A stretch of DNA of 35,041 bases from Paraburkholderia humisilvae. GTDB taxonomy: Bacteria; Pseudomonadota; Gammaproteobacteria; Burkholderiales; Burkholderiaceae. Positions 32,501 through 35,041 of this stretch are shown here, piece by piece. The translations under genes and the position numbers were made by a program. The number at the start of each line of letters is the position of its first letter. The stretch's first letter is position 1. The notes under the pieces are model-generated. The model worked only from the letters and a program-made list of their open reading frames with translations, made no database searches and had not been told where the DNA came from. The stretch is taken from positions 1-35,041 of the forward strand of contig NZ_CADIKH010000058.1 of assembly GCF_902859855.1 (NCBI RefSeq), in the 5' to 3' direction.

Positions 32501-34048
32501 CAGGGGATCACCCTTCGTGTTGTGCCCTGCCACCTGTCGGTACGAAGTGACCCGCGGCTGCTCGATCAGGTGATCCGCAACCTGCTCGCGAATGCACTGA
32601 AATACACCCCACGCGGCAAGGTGCTGCTTGGTTGCCGCCGACATGAAGGGATGGTGAGCATCGAGATATGGGACACCGGAATCGGCATTCCGCCCAATGA
32701 ACTCGACGCCATCTTCGATGAGTACCATCAACTCGACAATGCCGCGCGCGAGCGGCATCGCGGGCTCGGTCTCGGCCTCTCGATCGCCCGTAGTCTGGCG
32801 CATCTGATGGGTCATCGCATTCGCGTGCGCTCCCAGCCACGCAAAGGCTCGGTCTTCACGATCGAAGTCGGGCACTCCATGGGCGAAGCGACCCCGAGCC
32901 ATGCATCCCGCAGGCCGGTTTCCCCTGAGGGCGCGGTCGAGGAAGTTCATCGAACTGGGGCGATCCTGGTCGTCGAGGATGACCCCGAAGTGCGCGGCCT
33001 GCTTGAGGTCCTGCTGACGGACGAAGGCCATCGCGCGGCAGCCGCACCTGACGGAATCGCGGCGATGGCATGGGTGACACGCGATACGTTCCGGCCCGAT
33101 CTGATTCTGGCTGATTACAACTTGCCAAACGGGATGGATGGACTGCAAGTTGCCGCGAAGATAAGAGAAGCTCTTCATCGACAGATCCCCGTCATCATCC
33201 TGACGGGTGACATATCGACAGGAGCCTTGCGTGCCATCGCGCGCGAAAACTGCGTGCAATTCAACAAGCCGGTGCAGTTGGTGGCGCTAACCCAGAGCAT
33301 CCAGCATCTGCTGGCCGCGCTACCGCCGTCCCCGCCAGCCATCACGCCACATCTCATCGAGATGGCGGGCGACCAGGGACCGCCTGTCATCTTCGTCGTC
33401 GATGACGACAGCCACGTGTGCGAGGCGATCCGGGCCGTACTTGAGGAAGACGGCCAGACGGTCGAAACCTACGAGAGCTGCGAGGTATTCCTCGCGAGCT
33501 ACTCTCCAAGGCGCGAAGCCTGTCTGCTGATCGATGCCTACCTGCCGGCCATGAGCGGGCTCGAATTGCTGGAGCGACTCCGGGACACGAGGCAGCCGTT
33601 GCCAGCCATCATGATCACTGGCCATAGCGACGTTTCGATGGCGGTGAGGGCGATGAAGGCAGGTGCTGCGGATTTCATTGAAAAACCGATCGGCCGTATC
33701 GAACTGCTCGACAGTATCAAGCGCGCGTTCGAACAGTCGCGGGATTCGAACAAGCTGCTTGCGTGGCGCGAAAGGGCGGCGCGGCACGTCGCCAGCCTCA
33801 CGCAGAGGCAACGCCAGATCATGGACCAAGTTCTGGCTGGCCAACCGAGCAAGGTTATCGCAGCGGACCTCGGCATCAGCCAACGCACGGTTGAGAACCA
33901 CCGTGCCGCCATCATGAGGAAAACGGGATCGACGTCTTTACCCGCGTTAGCCCGCCTCGCGCTCGCAGCTGCCTGGAACGACGCCGAAGCGAAACTCGTT
34001 CGGGACGAAGTTGCCGGCGCAGCGGCGAGGCGAATAGACGGAGGGTAA
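29588..34048 (+). CDS. CheB-CheR-PAS-histidine kinase-REC-REC-LuxR hybrid regulator
   Basis: This 1,486-aa soluble protein has these domains in order: CheB-like (about 34-215), CheR methyltransferase (about 235-500, SAM motif WTAGCSTGEE), a PAS-like part (540-650), a coiled coil with NEE repeats (662-745), PAS (750-855), HisKA with His888 in SHDLRQP, HATPase (N-box NLLANALKYT, DTGIGIP, GLGLGLSI), REC1 (Asp1176), FixJ-type REC2 (Asp1316) and LuxR-type HTH (about 1403-1462, SQRTVENHRAAIMRKTGS). The CheB nucleophile serine is Leu41 (GALAGG instead of GASAGG), while His68 and Asp160 remain. There is no membrane helix. Signal sensing, phosphorelay and DNA binding appear joined in one chain. AAGG lies 9 nt before the ATG. 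FixJ-like boxes flank the gene. The signal is unknown. Confidence 0.93.
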   Translation: MPAGLLPQADTVRPRSRRRRLPVSRPRGEDASFPVVGIGALAGGLEASRKLIDALPADNGMSFVLIQHLDPSHESMMVDLLAEHTTMPVLQATDGMPLEREHLYVIAPGTYLSVGNGALHVSEPEARHGARMPFDFLLHSLAEEYGARAVCIILSGTGSDGSLGLKAIGEKCGLVIAQDPNEAAYDGMPRSAIMTDGVDLVLPVARIPAALTEFRRRAAASTTTQDSPPARDAKPDGLPIIIDLLRTKTGHDFTLYKAGTLQRRIRRRMALAAIEADDIGRYIVILRDDGEELELLAKDLLINVTGFFRDPEVFDFLARTIVPELIGSRTAGQSLRIWTAGCSTGEETYSLAMLFREQIAAAGSEVKLQIFASDIDPDAVARAREGVYPETIEADVSPTRLARFFAPEDHHYRVLPELRSTVVFTVHDVLADPPFSRLDLVSCRNLLIYLRPDAQARVMSLLHFSLREGGILLLGSAETVNDVEGRFELVSKAERVYRHIGRSRLGDFGLSVGSREAVPLPALEELARHARPREAAIAELCRRLVIETYAPTAVLINRSYECLYFLGPTDRYLRVAPGAPTHDLLAMAPDGIRTRLRSALQQSSQGNVRVTVKGGTTTHDGKVVPFNIDVQPVMSDGESLILIGFVDLPEHVLAQTLPITPKELSRIAELEHELEATRSELQGAIRNLEVSSAEQKAINEEAQSVNEEYQSTNEELLTSKEELQSLNEELTALNSQLQETLDRQRTTYNDLQNVLYSTDVATLFLDTDLNIRFFTPATKLLFSVIPGDIGRPLADLRALAADGALLADARTVLQTAVPLEQEIEARSGVWFIRRILPYRTHDNGVEGVVITFTDITERKLAAKTLEDARQLAEQANVAKSRFLAAASHDLRQPLQTLALLHSLLPKLVQGDEGQRIIARLDQTLAAMSGMLNTLLDINQIEAGTVRAEIVSFPVNDLLVPLRDEFSYQAEAQGITLRVVPCHLSVRSDPRLLDQVIRNLLANALKYTPRGKVLLGCRRHEGMVSIEIWDTGIGIPPNELDAIFDEYHQLDNAARERHRGLGLGLSIARSLAHLMGHRIRVRSQPRKGSVFTIEVGHSMGEATPSHASRRPVSPEGAVEEVHRTGAILVVEDDPEVRGLLEVLLTDEGHRAAAAPDGIAAMAWVTRDTFRPDLILADYNLPNGMDGLQVAAKIREALHRQIPVIILTGDISTGALRAIARENCVQFNKPVQLVALTQSIQHLLAALPPSPPAITPHLIEMAGDQGPPVIFVVDDDSHVCEAIRAVLEEDGQTVETYESCEVFLASYSPRREACLLIDAYLPAMSGLELLERLRDTRQPLPAIMITGHSDVSMAVRAMKAGAADFIEKPIGRIELLDSIKRAFEQSRDSNKLLAWRERAARHVASLTQRQRQIMDQVLAGQPSKVIAADLGISQRTVENHRAAIMRKTGSTSLPALARLALAAAWNDAEAKLVRDEVAGAAARRIDGG

Positions 34049-34059
34049 TTTCCGAGCCT
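34042..34059 (-). promoter_or_regulatory. FixJ-like box, copy 4 (inverted)
   Basis: On the minus strand this reads AGGCTCGGAAATTACCCT, matching 15 of 18 core bases including the invariant AGGCTCGGAAA. It overlaps the kinase stop codon and lies about 260 bp before the DedA fragment. If it is a real site it may have served the gene now decayed downstream. Confidence 0.45.
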
Positions 34060-34322
34060 GATATGACTGCCGCGACGAACCATGGTCTGCGTCCAGAGTC
34101 ACTGTCGTTTGGATGACAGTTCGGCCATACGACGGTCAGGTAGAGAACTTCCGTCTCATTTCCGCGCAGTTTTCGCCCGCAGCATCGTCCGGCCACCCCG
34201 TGCAATTCAGACCAACAGTCGTCTGTATGGAGCAAGCGAAAATCTGGAATCGAACCTGGTACAAGGCGCTGCACTATCCTGAGGGCAGCCACGCGGATAG
34301 CGTGTGAACATTGGAGACGTTG
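34060..34322. other. Gap after the kinase gene
   Basis: ACTGTC (34101-34106) and GACAGT (34115-34120) form a weak hairpin with an 8-nt loop that could end the kinase transcript. I saw no coding frame with a ribosome site until the DedA fragment. Confidence 0.3.
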
Positions 34323-34562
34323 ATGGAGCATACGTATTTTCGCCTGCTGCATTTGCTTGCCGGACATCCGGCAGGGTCGCTCATGGTGATTTTCCTGGCG
34401 GCATTCCTGGAAGCTCTCGCTGTAATCGGTACCTTCATTCCAGGTAGTACCGCGATTTTCGTAGCAGGCGCTCTCGTGGGAACCGGAGCCCTGAGCCTTG
34501 AGTGGGTGCTCGCGTGCACGATTGCTCGGCAACTTCGTGCAGCCCTGCCTGCGTGGTCATAG
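34323..34562 (+). pseudogene. N-terminal fragment of a DedA-family membrane protein
   Basis: The frame starts MEHTYFRLLHLLAGHPAG with GGAG 6 nt upstream. It reaches the DedA/VTT hallmark IGTFIPGSTAIFVAGALVG and LSLEWVLACTI, then departs at about 34520 into ARQLRAALPAWS and stops. Full DedA proteins are about 200 residues and continue with GD and further helices, so roughly 65 residues remain. The break coincides with the start of receiver-like sequence in another frame, showing a deletion that joined two genes. Confidence 0.75.
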
Positions 34563-34786
34563 ACTTCCAGATGCTAGGAATCGACGGGCTCGAACTACAG
34601 CGTCGCTAGGCCCCGACTGGCGTGCCCATTATCTTCATTACCGGGCACGACGATCCGCGCATTCGAGAGAAAGCGCTTGCGTTAGGTGCCGCGGCTTATC
34701 TGCAAAAGCCGTTCAACAACGCCCTATTGATTTGCGCCGTAGAAGTGGCGCTAACGCCAGAAGACACATCGCCCTCTACCCGCTGA
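34523..34786 (+). pseudogene. Broken FixJ-like receiver domain
   Basis: In the frame ending at TGA 34784, the sequence reads CVVIDFQMLGIDGLELQRR, then TAG (34607-34609), then VPIIFITGHDDPRIREKALALG and AAYLQKPFNNALL. These are the phospho-acceptor Asp strand, the Thr strand and the conserved Lys-Pro of a FixJ-class receiver. The start is missing, there is no start codon, the in-frame stop divides it, and no HTH follows. It is a relic of a second response regulator. Confidence 0.8.
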
Positions 34787-35041
34787 ATGCCCGGCTGAAA
34801 GCTTGATCTTCCCATACGTGCGCAGAAGGTAGCAGTGCCGAAAAGAGCGGCATGCGTCCACCGCCTCTGGCCGTACGCGGGACATGAGGAGTCATGGGCT
34901 GCAGCCGCGGGGTAGACATTTGTGCGACTGCTTATTGACCTTTCCATAAATCATGACGTCACCACAAGGTTGCCTGAATCCAGCACGCGGCGATGATCGA
35001 AGGTCGGTGCTGAGCGCTTTTGAGCTTGTTGCGAGCGACGG
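34787..35041. other. Window end without recognised gene
   Basis: About 255 bp. It contains a small dyad, GCCG-AAAAGAG-CGGC (about 34837-34851), but no frame with a ribosome site or recognisable motif. Confidence 0.35.

Noticed and set aside
1..35041. CRISPR array, integron or intact insertion sequence
   Set aside because: The only tandem array is the coding repeat at 16783-17070; no transposase or integrase frame and no spaced identical repeats are present.

Overview
The window looks like a GC-rich beta-proteobacterial replicon, most likely Burkholderiaceae (Paraburkholderia, Caballeronia or Burkholderia). This rests on base composition, codon style and the gene families present; no rRNA or tRNA fixes the genus. 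It reads as an accessory stress and energy island. There is no CRISPR array, no intact insertion sequence and no phage gene. From memory, the gene mix (PRC-barrel, desaturase, DUF3141, phosphotransacylase, acetate kinase, P-type ATPase, FabI, regulators) resembles the low-oxygen-activated (lxa) locus of Burkholderia cenocepacia; I could not check that.

Layout. 1-650: a PRC-barrel gene whose start lies inside a perfect inverted repeat, closed by a hairpin shared with the convergent operon. 673-3761 (minus): beta-phosphoglucomutase, a GH65 disaccharide phosphorylase joined to it by an ATGA overlap, and a 43-aa ORF. 3762-5680: a regulatory leader, a possible small gene and a GT4 glycosyltransferase. 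5957-8148 (minus): a 59-aa ORF, an SPFH/slipin membrane protein and a tandem PRC-barrel protein. 8734-9927: a membrane fatty acid desaturase. 10565-15388: a tight operon of a DUF3141 protein with a PhaC-like Cys-Asp-His triad, a MaoC-PTA fusion and acetate kinase. 15563-20489 (minus): PPK2, a P3A-type proton ATPase with an octapeptide-repeat tail, and FabI, whose start overlaps the stop of an acetate kinase relic. 21586-27892: ornithine decarboxylase, AdiA-like arginine decarboxylase and an amino acid antiporter. 28056-29351: a DksA/TraR zinc-finger protein and small genes. 29588-34048: a 1,486-aa CheB-CheR-PAS-histidine kinase-REC-REC-LuxR protein. 34049-35041: decayed DNA with a DedA fragment fused to a broken receiver gene.

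How the parts may work together (inference). The enzymes fit survival when respiration is limited: ATP from acyl-CoA by phosphotransacylase and kinase, polyphosphate use by PPK2, proton export by the ATPase, proton-consuming decarboxylases with an antiporter, phosphorolytic sugar use, and membrane lipid or envelope adjustment.

The most interesting signal is a sequence family with core AGGCTCGGAAANTAC, found four times, always outside or at the edge of genes. Read on the other strand it is GTANTTTCCGAGCCT, which resembles the FixJ-class binding core as I remember it. Copies lie upstream of the glycosyltransferase block, the decarboxylase operon and the giant kinase, and one sits at the kinase stop codon. 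The kinase itself ends in a FixJ-type receiver plus LuxR-type helix-turn-helix. I propose a single-polypeptide sensor-to-DNA regulator with a local, self-including regulon. Two further recurring motif families (GGTACG-N4-CGTACC, and GCTACCG-N-ACAGAC followed by GTCTG) mark other gaps between genes.
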